Assembly: GCA_000507305.1 (NCBI GenBank)
Contig: DF239235.1
Coordinates: forward strand, 193,310-257,309
Origin: Breviolum minutum Mf 1.05b.01
Lineage: Eukaryota; Sar; Dinophyceae; Suessiales; Symbiodiniaceae
Direction of reading: 5' to 3'
DNA: 64,000 nucleotides
The position numbers and the translations under genes are program-made. Positions 45,441 to 57,506 of the stretch are shown here, one piece after another. Under the pieces are notes generated by a model, which ran no database searches, was not told where the DNA came from, and saw nothing but the letters and a program-made list of their open reading frames with translations. Positions within the stretch are counted from its first letter, which is position 1; each line of letters starts with the position of its first letter.

Positions 45441-45827
45441 TACCGAACATTTTTGACACATTTTGGGTTTAGCAATCTTGGTCTCAACTTCATTGAAATT
45501 CTGGATGTTCCCCAATGGTTCACCCAGAACCAACCCCGTGATGATGCGATCCCGCACTGCCCAGTGATCAGGTTCGGTTCAGTCCCATCTTCGCAAAGGG
45601 AACTCCCCAAAACCTGTGAAAAGCTGCAGGTCTTAGCATCTTGGTGGGGTTTACCTGGGAGACCACTATGGATGGATGCACCGTTCCTTGACAAGATGAC
45701 CAGTCTCTGCGTTCCGAGAAAAAACTCCAGGGTTGGTGTTGTGTTGATGTTGTGGGGAGCGGTGATTGGTATCTTCTTTTTTGGAATGAAAAGGGAAGAC
45801 ATGGATAGTTATAGTATAGCCACTTGA
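45441..45827 (+). CDS. C-terminal exon with a single transmembrane helix
   Basis: After GAAAACAG the frame runs 128 codons to TGA. It reads GLNFIEILDVPQWFTQNQPR and then a Cys/Pro-containing region, and near the end VGVVLMLWGAVIGIFFFGM followed by a short basic/acidic tail. This predicts a tail-anchored or single-pass membrane protein. An overlapping minus-strand frame is longer, but its translation is poorer and lies against the direction of all other genes here. The family is unknown. Confidence 0.48.
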   Translation, partial: YRTFLTHFGFSNLGLNFIEILDVPQWFTQNQPRDDAIPHCPVIRFGSVPSSQRELPKTCEKLQVLASWWGLPGRPLWMDAPFLDKMTSLCVPRKNSRVGVVLMLWGAVIGIFFFGMKREDMDSYSIAT

Positions 45828-46132
45828 ACTTTGTATTGAGTTTGAGTTGGATTTTGTGTTCACGAGTAATTAATGCTGATTTTGTTGTATCAAAAGTTTT
45901 TTGGGCAGTTTACTTAATTACCACTAGGCAGCCATGAGGTCTTCTTCATGTAGCGGAGTTTTGCAAAATCGACCTTCGTGGCTTCGCGTAATTTGGTCAT
46001 GGTTTTTGCTGCTCAAGCTCTCAAGGATCGTACAGTGTTGGGTCACCCCCAAGTGATAAATCGTTATATTAAAAGATAGGTATGGTGACTCTATATAGAC
46101 CCTTCATAACCAGCTATTATTACCTCTTCTTA

Positions 46133-46245
46133 GTGGTGGCAACTCAAACATTTTTTGGAATTTTCACCCCGAAAATTGGTGTTTCATGATCCAATTTGAT
46201 GGTTGCATATTTTTTCAAATGGGGGTTGGTTCAACCACCAACTAG
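46133..46245 (+). mobile_element. Family C introner (C8)
   Basis: GTGGTGGCAACTCAAACATT at the left, GGTTCAACCACCAACTAG at the right. Short flanking frames (YYYLFL | NISTKFM-stop) join in phase 0. Confidence 0.7.
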
Positions 46246-46249
46246 AACA

Positions 46250-48300
46250 TATCAACAAAATTCATGTAGGTTGTAGGTAAATTATACCATTCCCATCCAG
46301 TTATTTTAGTTGTTTTATAAATTCATCCAGTAATCTAGTCTTAATAAACCCCAACTTCACTTAACCAACCAGTTGTGGCTTTGTACGTGTCTGTAACGTT
46401 TGTGGAAGTCGTAGGGATCCCTGAGGAAGCGGTCGTGTCCATGTTCCACAACCATGAGAGACGTCGACTTGCACCTTTGGCTTTTAGGGTTTTCGTTGGG
46501 GTGGAGTAGGTTACATTTCAGGTGTTTTTTTGCCTCTGAGGGTACTTAGGCTGGAGAAGTTTCTGAAAAAAAAAGCCCACAGCTGATGTGTAGAAGTCAG
46601 TGTATTTTTTTGAGGTGGGATGAGATGTAATGTTGTGGGAACCTTGATCCAACATTGACCTGTGGAAATTTACAGTTTTTTTTGAACTGACTCTATTCAT
46701 ATCCACCTGTCAGAAAAACCTGAAAAGTTGTCCTCCAGAAGGTGTTAAAGGTCATGTTGAGATTTCAAGAATTTGTTGCAGTTCCTCATCTTTGAGTCAC
46801 TAGCTACAACGGAGTCCAGGTTTGTTTTTCAACCAACAAAAGCTGCTATGGTGAGTGTTTTGGTCGTTTGAAAGTCAACATCCAAAAGTTGTTTTTTTGA
46901 CAAAGAGATGTTGCCCCCCCAACCAAACAAAATTAACCACCGGATTCATGGTGTTTTTTTTGGTGGGGTATTTTCCAAATAAAACAAGAAATCCATTGGA
47001 AGTAGATGTGCTTTTAGCCAACCCTGCAGGGCTATCAGGGTAGTGGTGTCGTCCCTGAGGTCTCCAAGATTTTCGGTGTGGACCTCGGTTTAGTTAACAA
47101 CCAGGTATGGTTGAAGGATGTTGAAGGTGGTACTTGCTTCAAACACTCCCCCCCAAAAAAAACGGTGGGAATGGGGAGGCAGGGAGATGTATGTAACCTT
47201 CATTGGAAGGCTGGTGTATGTTTGGTTACAATGGTATTGCAGAACATACACTCCCAAAAACTAACAGTTCGCCCCTGAAAATAGGCCATCCGAAAAGGAG
47301 ACGATCCTATTCCAAGAAATCTCCAACAGGACCCACGGTCCACGGACCCCGACAAAAACTGAGTATCTAATAGCTCGATCGTAACTTCCTGAACGGGGTC
47401 ATATGGGGTTCATGACTATTCCCTACAATAGGGACTCATTCAATTCTTGATGGATAGTTTGGTCTTTTCTTCTTTGAGTTCATGAAATCCCATGAGATGC
47501 TGATCTTGGGATTTGTTCGTCCAAGTTTTTTGAGTGAAACTGCGGGCGTCAATTTGGGTTATGAAAGGCACTAATTGTACGATTTTTCCGTGGTATTTTA
47601 CCTAAATGTATATGATTTAAATGGGGTATCTTTATATTGACCCAACCAGAATTTCATGGGATGAAATCCTGCTCTCAGTTCACCGAATTGATTAGATGGT
47701 GATTTGCTGACCATACGGGTTTTATGTCACAATGAACTTACGAAGACCTCGTTGATCATCCCTCGTCTATATATGTACTAAGTATCCTTTCGCGCCTATT
47801 ATTTGCATGTCTTTTTACTAACGTCCTTCTTGTGTTACATCTTCGAAAACATTTGGTAGGGGAACAGCTGCTTAACAAAAAAACGGCGGCTCACCGTAGG
47901 TCAGTGGGTTTCCCACCATGACCTTCGGGAAATTCATAGAGCATATTCATGCATATTCCACACCAACAAGTAGAGTAGGCCCATCTACGCCCCAAGCGGA
48001 TTGTTTTCGTTGATAGATATCAAACCTCAATCAATTGGCAACAAAAATTCACTCCTTTAACCCCCAAAAAACAGCAGCCACAACCTTATCACATGAATAA
48101 CCACCTTATCACATGAAAAATATTGGGTACCAGGCTGTTGTATCATCCTCTTGGTCGTCTTACCAGCTTGGCGACGGCGCCACATAAAAATCGGGGGTTC
48201 GGTTTCACCAATCAAGGGGAAACGAGGTGATTTTTGGGCCTGTCAGGGTGGGTCGGGTCAAAAAAAGGTACCAACGATTTACGTGTATTTACGTAGTTTT
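46250..48300. other. No assigned gene; half of a family A element
   Basis: A family A left end (ATACACTCCCAAAAACTAAC) at 47246 has no right partner. A protein-like frame at 46855-47043 could not be linked to others. Confidence 0.4.
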
Positions 48301-48315
48301 CAAGGTTTATAAGTG

Positions 48316-48317
<2 letters not shown>

Positions 48318-48349
<32 letters not shown>

Positions 48350-48455
48350 TGATTGATTGATTGATTGATTGATTGTTTGTTTCTTTGTTTGTTTTGTTTG
48401 TTTTGTTTGTTTGTTTGTTCGTTTGTTTGTTTTCTTTGTTTGTTTGTTTGTTTTG
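48318..48455. repeat. (GATT)n / (GTTT)n microsatellite
   Basis: GATT units for about 55 bases then GTTT/TTTG units for about 80 bases. The minus-strand translation is a spurious Asn/Gln/Ser-rich peptide. Confidence 0.95.
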
Positions 48456-48752
48456 AAAGAATGGCAATTATTCTTAACTTGATTTACTTGGATCCTTATA
48501 AACGAGGAGATTGAAGCATGCAACAAAAATCTTGCATAGGGTCGCTAGATTGATCTTGACATATTCTCCAGCGGCTATCACTGGTGCCTCCAAACAACAG
48601 GTGTTCCAAATACCGATGTCTCATTGTTCAAAACACATGAAGCCAACAAACATATACAAACATGTGGCAGTTGGTAGGTAGCAAACATTTTACACAATAT
48701 CGTGGAACTGGTCAGGATTTTAATCATCCTTTTGAGTCGGTGGAATCTTCAG

Positions 48753-49986
48753 TGGGCAATTCGGAATGAGAACAAAAATGAGAAGATGTTCTTTTTTAGA
48801 CAAGCTACTAATAGTAAATCAATGATGGGTTTAGGTCACATGACTTCATTTTTGGAATTAGAGGTATATCCTTCACAACGTTGTCAAACTGATGAAGTAC
48901 AAGAAGGCGTTGTTTTGGCAAAGTGGGAGGGGTCGGACATGTCGGTGAGAGTGGAATTTCAGGGATTTTCTCGATGTTGGGAGACTTCTATTCGATTGGA
49001 GGAACTTGTTTTCAGTGATTCTCTAAAGCATGCTTTCATATGTTTGACTGTCATGAGAGTAGAGGGCAACAAATTCTCTGACAAAAAGGATGACATGTGG
49101 TTGGCACCACTTGGATTTGACATTTATGACCTAGATCATGGGAAATGTATATGTATATATTTACATACATGCATCATATACTATTCCTATGCACCATGAC
49201 TTACATTATGATCCTTGGATCCTGGCTACCACGAAATCAATGAAAAAAAACATTTGCTTCAAGTCACATCTCTGCATCATTGCCGTGGGTCTTCGCAGGT
49301 CTCAAACGGACGTCTCCCCCCCGCGTTTGTTGCGGTTTCGGTGTGAGGACCAGCGAGCAGCCTTGAAGATAGCGGACAAGTTGAAGAATTTGGATCCCAA
49401 GTTCCAGGAGCCGTCAACGGAGGCTGGTTTGGATGTGACAAGGTGTAAATGTCAGGTTTGGGTGTTGGATGTTGGGGCAATCTGATGCTGTGTTTTTTTC
49501 AGGTTTGGTACCGGTATTGTATGGTTATATATGTATTATATATGTATTGTAATGCAATGCAATGTAGTGTAGTACAATGCAATGTGACATAGTGTATTGT
49601 AATGTCATGTAAGGCAATGTAATGTAGGGTAATGTACTGTAGTGTAACAAAATGCGATATAGTAAAATATACTCCAATAGACTTTAATATGATATACTTT
49701 AAAATCCACTAATACAATATGATAAGATCATACAAAATAACGCACCATAACATGATATAATATGATAGAATATGATTTATTTTATAGATAAGGCAATATA
49801 AATATAAGTAATATAGGTTTGCCATATCATACATAGATATTTCATGTTGACAGAAGATGATGTTCGTTCAATCTAGACAACCGAAAACCTTGGATCACCA
49901 ATTCCTCCATTTTTTCACAGGACATCTATGACGTTGATTCGGATAGCAGTGAATCCGCCATCGTGGAACCAGAACTCACGTGCTGA
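48753..49986 (+). CDS. Three-exon gene 3' part, about 203 aa, product unknown
   Basis: Exons 48753-49141, 49299-49455 and 49921-49986 (TGA). Exon 1 starts after GAATCTTCAG and contains VVLAKWEGSDMSVRVEFQGF and WLAPLGFDIYDLDH. Exon 2 contains CEDQRAALKIADKLKNLDPK. Exon 3 reads DIYDVDSDSSESAIVEPEL. Phases agree if the first donor is GA (GG|GAAATG) and the second GT. Exon 1 mixes beta-like hydrophobic runs with charged turns, exon 2 looks helical, and the end is a short acidic tail. I recognise no family. Confidence 0.52.
49528..49790. repeat. Degenerate AATGT/AATATGATA-rich tract
   Basis: Reiterated AATGCAATGTAGTGTA-type words grade into AATATGATA-type words; no coding signal. Confidence 0.7.
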
Positions 49987-50492
49987 GCCGTAGAAAAACC
50001 ACGGGTGGAAAACAAAACCGTAGAACTTCCGGAGCTGAATTTCGGGAACCCCAAATTTCACCGGTTGGAATCAAAGAGAATGTCCTGTTGAATTGAAGAT
50101 ATTGAAGTGATTACAGTAGCTGTAATTCAATCCGTACTGAAGCTGAAATTGATGGAAGATTTAGTTCTTCAAAATTGATGATTCCTGGAAAGTAGTGTTG
50201 TTGGAAGGGACTTGGATCCCTATTTGATATTTTGGGTTTGAAATTATTTTAGGAACTGAAGGGGACAGAGAATAACAAATTTACAACTCCGGTTAAATCC
50301 TCATGAATGAAACATACATCATCAGATTTGCAATTTTGACAAGAAACTCTAGTAGTAGCGACAAGAAGTAGAAAGGATTCCATACCTTTGTGTCGATATT
50401 TCAACAAGGCTTTTGGAAAAACAAAAAAAGACATGAAAACAACCTGGCATGTAGATCATTGGTATATATGTTGCCGGCACCGGTTTTCTCAG

Positions 50493-50633
50493 ACGCCTAA
50501 ACACCTGGTCGTTGGAGTGACATTGCGGCAAGAAATTCTCGAGATGTGGCGCCAATGCTTGCGCCGACAAAAAGACTGCAGAGTGCATACGCTGTTTGGA
50601 TCATGTTGGTGGCAGGATTTGAGATTCATTTAA
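50493..50633 (+). CDS. Terminal exon, basic helical protein, product unknown
   Basis: After GGTTTTCTCAG the frame TPKHLVVGVTLRQEILEMWR continues with a Cys/Arg/Trp-rich stretch to TAA (46 codons). The acceptor is strong and composition protein-like. Upstream exons are not identified. Confidence 0.42.
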   Translation, partial: TPKHLVVGVTLRQEILEMWRQCLRRQKDCRVHTLFGSCWWQDLRFI

Positions 50634-50639
50634 GAATGT

Positions 50640-51755
50640 ATCAATAATATTCAATAATTAGTTTGTTTATATGTATTCTTTGGTTGGTACGTAATCAATT
50701 ACTCACTTTTGGTTTTTCATAAATGTGTGAATCATGAATCATAGATTCCTTCTCTGTTTTTTCGTGCTTTAACAAAAAATCTCTCACCAAAATCCCCGAC
50801 TGGTTTTTCATCCACCAACTCATGGATCAACAAAAATTCTCCGAGGCCTGAGGAGTTGCAGTTGAGTGAAAATAATTTGAAAGGCGGGGCCTTTTCTGCC
50901 GAAACTGCCGGGTGGTTTGGAAATGCCAGCCATTTTGGAAGGAGGAATGTGGATTATAGAACTTGATTTTCAAGTGGTTGTGCAAGGCATTTTGGAGGGA
51001 TTTCTCGTGCATTGTTTGGGTTGGTAATATAATGACCCATAGCCCGGGACATGGACGGGGGTTGTTGACATGGACTGATAATGGTTGACATGGGATATGG
51101 GATCTTAGGGGTGTTCTAATTCACCGCAACCTGAACAGTGCCAGAGAAAAAAGTTGGATCTATAGAGATGTGTGTGTCTCATGTTTTTTGGCGCTTGAAT
51201 TTTGAGACATTTTGTTTGATTTATTCATGATTGATTTTGGAGCTTTCAATTTATACATTCAGAAAACAAGAGATAGATTTACGAACTCATTTGCTATATA
51301 ATGGGAAGGGAATTGCGATCTCACCTCCAATTGACTTAAAAGAGGCTAAGTCTAAGTGATTATGTATCAACTTAAACATTAATAAAGTATAGTTACATGT
51401 ACAATTTCATAGTCCCATATAGTCCCATGACATATGTTTTCCAACATCTCTTGAAAGGTGTGAAGTAATCCCACTCAACAGTCGGCTCGCGGCTAGAGGC
51501 CTCTCATGCACCTTCGAGACGTTTGTCACACAGGACGGTTGGTTCTGGCGCGGCATTTCTGAATATCAAAGATCAGTCAAAAAGCGATGGCAGAATCCGG
51601 AATGATCTAACTTGACTTTTCAGGGTTAGATCAAAGGGTTTGATGGAAGCAAAGCCAGGAGACTCAGGGGAGACAACACTCCAAGTTTCAGCCAAAAATC
51701 GAATGAAGTTTTCTCAACTTTCAGCTAAGGGCTATGTTCTTCTAGGATGATTGGC
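50640..51755. other. No assignable gene
   Basis: Only scattered short frames on both strands. Confidence 0.45.
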
Positions 51756-51868
51756 AACCTCCCTGAAACGAACAACATAGCACCTAAAAACTGATGGTAG
51801 TGGAAGACTACTTCTTTGCTTGGGAAGGCCCCTTTTCGGGGGCGAGATGTTAGTTTCAGGGAGTGTAT
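51756..51868. mobile_element. Family A element (A7)
   Basis: ACCTCCCTGAAACGAACAACA at the left, GATGTTAGTTTCAGGGAGTG at the right. Its body (GGCCCCTTTTCGGGGGCGAG) is shared with the copies at 8255 and 34321. Its right end lacks the terminal AG. Confidence 0.72.
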
Positions 51869-52058
51869 CTGTACATGTCCGAAGAGTTCATCATACATCC
51901 CACAAGCAGTCCGTTCGGCCATCACCTGTCGTCATCTTGTCGTCATTTTGTGCAGGAAGGCAAGACGCAAGCAAGAAATGTGCAGGCCGTATGAAACTTC
52001 TTTTTTCATGTTCAAAGAACTCTTTCTCTTGATCTTTGGAAACAGCTGGAAACCATAA
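51869..52058 (+). CDS. Candidate terminal exon, product unknown
   Basis: The frame SSYIPQAVRSAITCRHLVVI, then a basic KARRKQE stretch and MFKELFLLIFG, ends at TAA 52056. A second frame here is also open. The acceptor is unclear, with CATTTTGTGCAG at 51952 as one option. Confidence 0.33.
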
Positions 52059-52417
52059 CCATACAGTTTCTTCACTTGGCTGCGGTAGTTGAACTGAATT
52101 AAGGAAGTTTTTGTCTTCCGGATGTTGGTTTCAAAATTTGCCAAGAATCTTGTGGTTTCGGAGTTTCTGTTCTCATGGAAAAGAAGCTGGATATTGGATT
52201 GACTTTTTGATAGTCTTCCCCTGTGCAGCCTTGTCATGTCGTTTGTTTCGTGCAGATTGCACATGCCGAACGTGGAACTTAAGGTGTTGGAGTCAAAATA
52301 CTAATCCCCCCAAGCAAAAGGACGTCTTGGAAAAAAAATCAAGATGAAAAAGAACGTGATATTTTACATGTGGGAAACTGTTAGTTTCAAGCTGTTTCCA
52401 ATGTGTTTCATCTGCAG

Positions 52418-52549
52418 ATGCCTTTTTCAACAAAAGTTCTGTTAGCTGAACCGTGTGACGTGCAGGTGTCGGCTTCCGGTGTTGAAGGTTCCAAAGTGAT
52501 TGGAACTATCAAGTCTCTCAGTCGCAAGAAACCAAGACATACAACCATG
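52418..52549 (+). CDS. N-terminal exon, possible start of a cold-shock-domain protein
   Basis: ATG 52418 follows directly after TTTCATCTGCAG, a position expected for a spliced-leader acceptor. The 44 codons read MPFSTKVLLAEPCDVQVSAS and later SKVIGTIKSLSRKK, then a GT donor at 52550. GTIKS plus a basic run resembles the first strand of cold-shock domains in this lineage (G-x-V/I-K-S before the GFGFI strand). The continuation exon is not identified. Confidence 0.4.
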
Positions 52550-52639
52550 GTGAATTTGTGGGTTAGAAATCGTCAATTCTCCTGGCGAAAGAGTCCGGTT
52601 TGTTTGAAACTACCTAATCATGTATATTATTAATTGTGT

Positions 52640-53392
52640 AAAAAAGGATGAGGAGATAAGCAGTCAAAACATGCTGGATACTTTAAACTAATTTGGATAC
52701 AGAAATCTTGTTGGGCAGTTGCCGGTGAGTTTTTTTTTCAATCTGGTATAATTTTTCCCAATTATTATGAAACAACGTGAATCTGGAAGAGATTCAGAGC
52801 AGCGTGCAGTGAAGTCCTATACACCAATCATTTGCCAAAGTTATTTCCCCTGGCTATGGCGACTACTTTCCCTGACCACGCCTCGCATTCAGATATTCTT
52901 TAGAAGTCTGGTTAGACGCTTCTTATTTTGGCATTTCTTTACATCAATGAGGGGACGGCGTCATTTTTTCTACTGTAGTTCAAACCAAAACATGAGCATA
53001 CAAGTCTTTGAAATTCTAAGCAAGTGATAATATATGACTATAGGCCCCTCCAAGTCGATTGAAGTTTAATAACATCGGTGGCATGTGCCGAAAAAGAGAT
53101 GATCTCCCAGGTCCTATGTTGCAAAGAGTCAGTCGGATGTCCAAGATGGAAATGAAAGAGCTTGAGAATGTTGCATTTCACTGATACTTGGGTGATGATT
53201 ATCCCAACGGAGGTATAGTTCCTCTTGTTTTTTTTCTCAAATGGGTGGAAATTTTACTTTTACCGACTCACACATGCGGACGGATGAACACTTTTGCCCA
53301 CACAACAGTAGGCAGCTGTAAAGTTGACAGGGTTCCTGTGAAGCGTCTTTTCAGGAGTCAATGCCATCATCAGCTTCACTGATTTATTCTAG
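52640..53392. other. Unassigned
   Basis: A Ser/Arg-rich open frame at 52767-53027 reads FRSLVRRFLFWHFF; no acceptor or family. A short exon-like stretch (ESMPSSASLIYS) precedes the family C element at 53393. Confidence 0.35.
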
Positions 53393-53495
53393 GTGGTGGT
53401 TTCACATATTTTTTATTTTCACCCCAAAAATTGGGGAAATGATCCAAGTTGACGGTTGCATATTTTTCAGATGGGTTGGTTCAACCACCAACTAG
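53393..53495 (+). mobile_element. Family C introner (C9)
   Basis: GTGGTGGTTTCACATATTTT at the left, GGTTCAACCACCAACTAG at the right. The left flank frame rejoins as AG|A and stops after eight codons (FYFGGQ). Confidence 0.75.
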
Positions 53496-53861
53496 ATTTT
53501 ATTTCGGGGGTCAGTAGTGCATGATACCCGATGATACCATCCAGACTCATAAGTATCTCAAATTGAGAGGTGCAAAAAAAATCAGGCAAAAATTATCAGA
53601 GCTTTATCCCCTTTCGAGTGAAGTCAAGCATCGTCGCCTGAGGTATGGTTTCATCACATCGCCGGTGCTGGAAACTGATATTTATTTCAAAGCCAAGGAC
53701 TGGGAAGAAAAAAACTACGCCAAGTGTGGCCAGTTTTAGTACGTGTACGTGGTAGATGTGCAGTTAAAGACATTTTCAGTGCATTTTCAGTAGAAAGTTT
53801 TTGTTTCAACTTACCAGTTGCGATATCGAACTCAAGACCAAGGTAGAAAGGACGTTCTTAT

Positions 53862-54041
53862 GTAATGGGGTCCAAACTCACATTGGTTCAGTATATATAG
53901 TAGGGGATAAACTCATGAACCCAATGGTAGGGTTTTATATACCCATTCAAAGGATTCCTTATCATTTTTCGGGTGGGATGAGTTTATCCCCAATATATAA
54001 GGAGTTGATCGACCCTGGCACACGCTCGTGCCCTTCGTCAG
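53862..54041. mobile_element. Family G element (G2)
   Basis: Begins GTAATGGGGTCCAAACTC. Holds a TAGGGGATAAACTCATGAACCC / GGGATGAGTTTATCCCC foldback (arms quoted in part) and GGAGTTGATCGACCCTGGCA. Ends TTCGTCAG. Confidence 0.62.
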
Positions 54042-54049
54042 GACTTGAC

Positions 54050-55228
54050 TGAGAGCTGGTTGCAAGATCAAAACCTCAAAGATTGTAAGGCCGAACCAAA
54101 AAATCTTTGAAAAAATCACAGACCAAGACTGTAAAGAAGGAGAAAAACAACGCTTCTTGGTAGTTTGACCATTTGTTTGTAGTGCTGTGAACGGTCAAGA
54201 GTAGATGAATGTGTTCATGACATACAGTTTTTTTGTCAAAAGGTCAATATGACAGGTTGATCTAGCATAATGTTTGGCATTCAATTTGTGTGAACCTAAC
54301 AATGGTGGCGGTGAGATGAGAAATGAAATGATCTTTTGATTTCATCAGGTCATACAAGAACGTGTAGGATTCCTAAATAATCGTTAGGTCACTTGGGGAG
54401 CATTTCGGAGTCGATAGAAGATGCTGAAATTCAACCCACAACCTACTGCTGATGGAAGAACTCCTGCACCACCTGTTATATATGAAATCCTATGAACCAC
54501 GGGATATTTCTGAACATCAACGATATCACAAAGATATTCAAATACCATCAAATATTCCAATCCCAACAAGGTTCAATGATATAGTACTTGGCTATTTTTT
54601 GGTCCACGATGATCACCCCAACAAAACCAACTTCCACGACTCCACAGGTGATCTTCGAAGTGATGACCATGAAAGATGGAAAGTTGCAGGTTGGGAAAGT
54701 TGCCGCCCTTGAAAGATGGCATGGAAAGGTGCTAAGTTTGAGTACATTCAATATAAATGCTTTTTTTGAAATTTGGTGGTGACAAAAAACAGGAGTTTCT
54801 GCAATAATAACATTTGTTTTTTTTTGAAAACAGATTTTTGTTTGAAACAAACATGCAGCCAGATTGCAAAAATTGAGTTGTGTGACTTGTTGAGTGTCAA
54901 CCTGATTTATGGTCGTTGGGATTGAGGGAGTAGAATTTCGCTGGATGACCTTGGAGGAAACCTCACCAGAAGTAGACTTCAAAGGACGCCTCTTTTATTT
55001 AACTTGCTGAAATTTTAAGGTTTTATCCAGATTAAGTGTGTAGAGGAATGTAAATTGTAGAGCTTGATAGGTAATATCTCTTATATATTCTTATATCATA
55101 GTCGTGTAAGTTATTGAAAGTTTTACTGGGCGTAACACTCAACATCTTTGGGCTTCGAAACATCTCTTGAATCGGGACAGCCTGCATTTTTTCTCCATTA
55201 AAACGATTTTACGGTCTTTTAAAACAAC
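54050..55228. other. No assigned gene; decayed family B copy
   Basis: A decayed family B copy lies at 54450-54523 (GCTGATGGAAGAACTCCTGC ... TTTCTGAACATCAAC). Minus-strand frames at 54384-54982 have no support. Confidence 0.4.
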
Positions 55229-55332
55229 ATACCCTCCTGCAAACAAGCATATCCCTTGAAACGGCAATTTTGAGTCGATGATTATCCGGCTTTCCCTTTT
55301 AGTGGGATATGTGATCGTTCCCAGGAGGGCAA
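55229..55332. mobile_element. Family A-related element (A10)
   Basis: CATACCCTCCTGCAAACAAGC at the left, GATCGTTCCCAGGAGGGC at the right. Sibling of the element at 18816 through the TTTTGAGTCGATG block. Confidence 0.65.
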
Positions 55333-55536
55333 CAAAAAACAAAAATAGCCACAATGGATCACCTACAGTTTGTTCAGAAACCTCAAACAACCACCTGGAA
55401 TGTATATAACCTTGTAAACAATGGGGAAAACTACCTATCCCTGAGAATCCAAACCCTTTCCTAGAGGTGTATTCAGGGTTCTAATCCCATCCTCAGGATA
55501 TCTCAGGATAGTCCTGGATTCTTAGGGCATTAACAA

Positions 55537-55937
55537 ATGAAACTGATTTCAACCGAAAACATCCCAACGGTTCCACCTTCCAAATTTCTTCCAGTTTCCA
55601 TCAGGCTCGTGCCATTTCGGTGCGACGACTCAGTGGGGGGTATTTCCACGACACACCGAGACCCAATGTGACAAATGAGCAATGAACAAAATCCCCAGCT
55701 ATTTGCTGTATATATGGGATTATACATATGATTATACTACCCAAGTATGTTGGGATTATGATCAACCATTGTAAGGATCCCTAGTAACCATGGCAACCAA
55801 TATATAACGGAAAGTAGGTGGTTTTTTCTTCGGGGCTTAAATGGGAAATTAACGCAAAAAAAAGAAGGATGGCAGGAATAAGTCGACAAATTAGGACCGT
55901 AGACAGATTGATCAGATATGCAGTGATGAATGAGTAG
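55537..55937 (+). CDS. Small two-exon gene model, about 67 aa, product unknown
   Basis: ATG 55537 opens MKLISTENIPTVPPSKFLPV and continues to a GT donor at 55668. The intron holds a family F element. The acceptor CGCAAAAAAAAG at 55864 gives AT|A and RMAGISRQIRTVDRLIRYAV to TAG at 55935. The second half is basic and amphipathic. A different frame upstream of the intron is also open, so the model is moderate. No family is recognised. Confidence 0.42.
55668..55864 (+). mobile_element. Family F introner (F5)
   Basis: GTGACAAATGAGCAATGAAC at the left, then GGATTATACTACC-like core, AAGGATCCCTAGTAACCATGG and GGAAAGTAGGTGG. Terminal GT is at the left; the AG acceptor lies about 40 bases past the core. 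Confidence 0.62.
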
Positions 55938-55939
55938 AG

Positions 55940-57506
55940 AAATACAGAAAGAAATGAACCAACAAATGAACTCATGAAAATGACATCATCAAAGAATGAC
56001 TTGATAAAGAAATAGATGTCACAGCCTTCAACGTTTTCGTCTTTCTCCAGCCTCTTCACAAAGATGTCCCAGGTGCTTCAAGGACCAGCGGGAAAAATAT
56101 GCAACAGAAAATGAGCTTGGTGACTGAGCAAGGCTTTTTTGTTGATTTTTGCTGACTGACATGATGTCACTCAATAATTCACTGGTGATTTGGCTTGTTA
56201 GATACACACCATTTCAGGTTTGATACATTTTTAATGTGAGATATTATCGAAATAGAACTTGGTTTGGAATTGACAAGCAGCAGTCATTTAGTGCAAGCTG
56301 TCATGGCTGATGGTGCCATCATGAGCAACAAAAAAGATCTACATAATAAATACGCAACTTCTGCATGTTTCCATTGGATAGATCTCATGGGCGTTCTTCA
56401 CCAGATTCCTGCAGAAATCCTTTGGAGGAACTGGGCAGATACAACCGATTCAAGGTATGCCACAGAATCAAATGGGTTTCTTGCTCAGCAGTGCGAGTTT
56501 ATATGCAGCAACCGACTTGTGGTAGTTATTGACATTGAGACATTGAGATGAGATTGTTTCTGGCTTGCCGAAACACACTAGTGTTGATGGTTGAAATGGA
56601 GTGACTTCATTTTAAGAACAATGATGTTTCTTGGGAGGGAGAAAGTGCATCCTCAGAGCATTCAGGGTTTGTGTCTCCGGCATGATGTTGAACATTTGGT
56701 GCAACTTGATTTCGCAAACAAGACTTATCACTAAAAGGATTGAAATCCTGTATGTTTCCAACCCAACGGCAAAGTATAGTTGTAGGTCAGCCCTACCGCT
56801 AAATGGAGAATTTAAAACTATAGCAGATGATTGAATGTCAAACCAAGATACTGTTGATGGACAAAATCCTGCACCACCAAGGATGATGTTTATTCTACTA
56901 TTCGTAGGGTTTTAACCATCCCAGGTGGTTGTTTGGGATTTTGTCCATCAACAACTATTCAATTGGATGCCAGCAGCCTCAGAGTTGGGAAGCTACACAT
57001 GTTTGCAAACTCCCTGATTTTACGATGGAGCCTTGTGAACCTTTGGTGAAAACTTGTTTTTTCTATGTATATAGTCTAAACTGAGATGTTCAAGCAACGG
57101 GGTTGAGAAATCATCTATCTTAAGACTTCGTCCTTATTTCTTGTTCATTTGTAAGTGGCATAAGCCATCGATTTCACATTTGGTTGGGAAAATAATCCTT
57201 TTTTCTTACAACCAAAAAGTGGGTATGATATTCGTTCCCATTTCATTACTAGCTGGTGGTTGCAAACAAATCGTTTATCGTTAACCGTAACCCTGTTCCT
57301 GGTTGATTACATAAACCACCATGATCCCTTAATATTCGCTTAATCATCACTAAAGAATCCCTTAATAATCCCTTCAAATAATCCCTCCAAATAATCCCTT
57401 CAAATAATCCCTTAATAATTCAAATAATCACTTAAAATAAGGCCGGCCTCTTTCTTGGGGACGGGTTGTGGCATGGGATTGTGGTAAATATAGCCTGAGA
57501 TTTCAG
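55940..57506. other. Unassigned, one family B element
   Basis: A plus-strand frame at 56264-56551 reads DLMGVLHQIPAEILWRNWAD and is protein-like but unlinked. Tandem AATAATCCCTTCA-type repeats lie at about 57335-57440. Confidence 0.35.
56853..56955 (+). mobile_element. Family B element (B11)
   Basis: GTTGATGGACAAAATCCTGC at the left, GGGATTTTGTCCATCAACAA at the right. The arms are more perfect than in most copies, but the terminal AG is lost. Confidence 0.72.

Noticed and set aside
45341-45802. 153-codon minus-strand open frame
   Set aside because: Antisense to a plus-strand exon with a clear transmembrane segment; opposite to the direction of every other gene; no motif.
48212-48526. Minus-strand Asn/Gln/Ser-rich 104-codon frame
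   Set aside because: Translation of a GATT/GTTT microsatellite.
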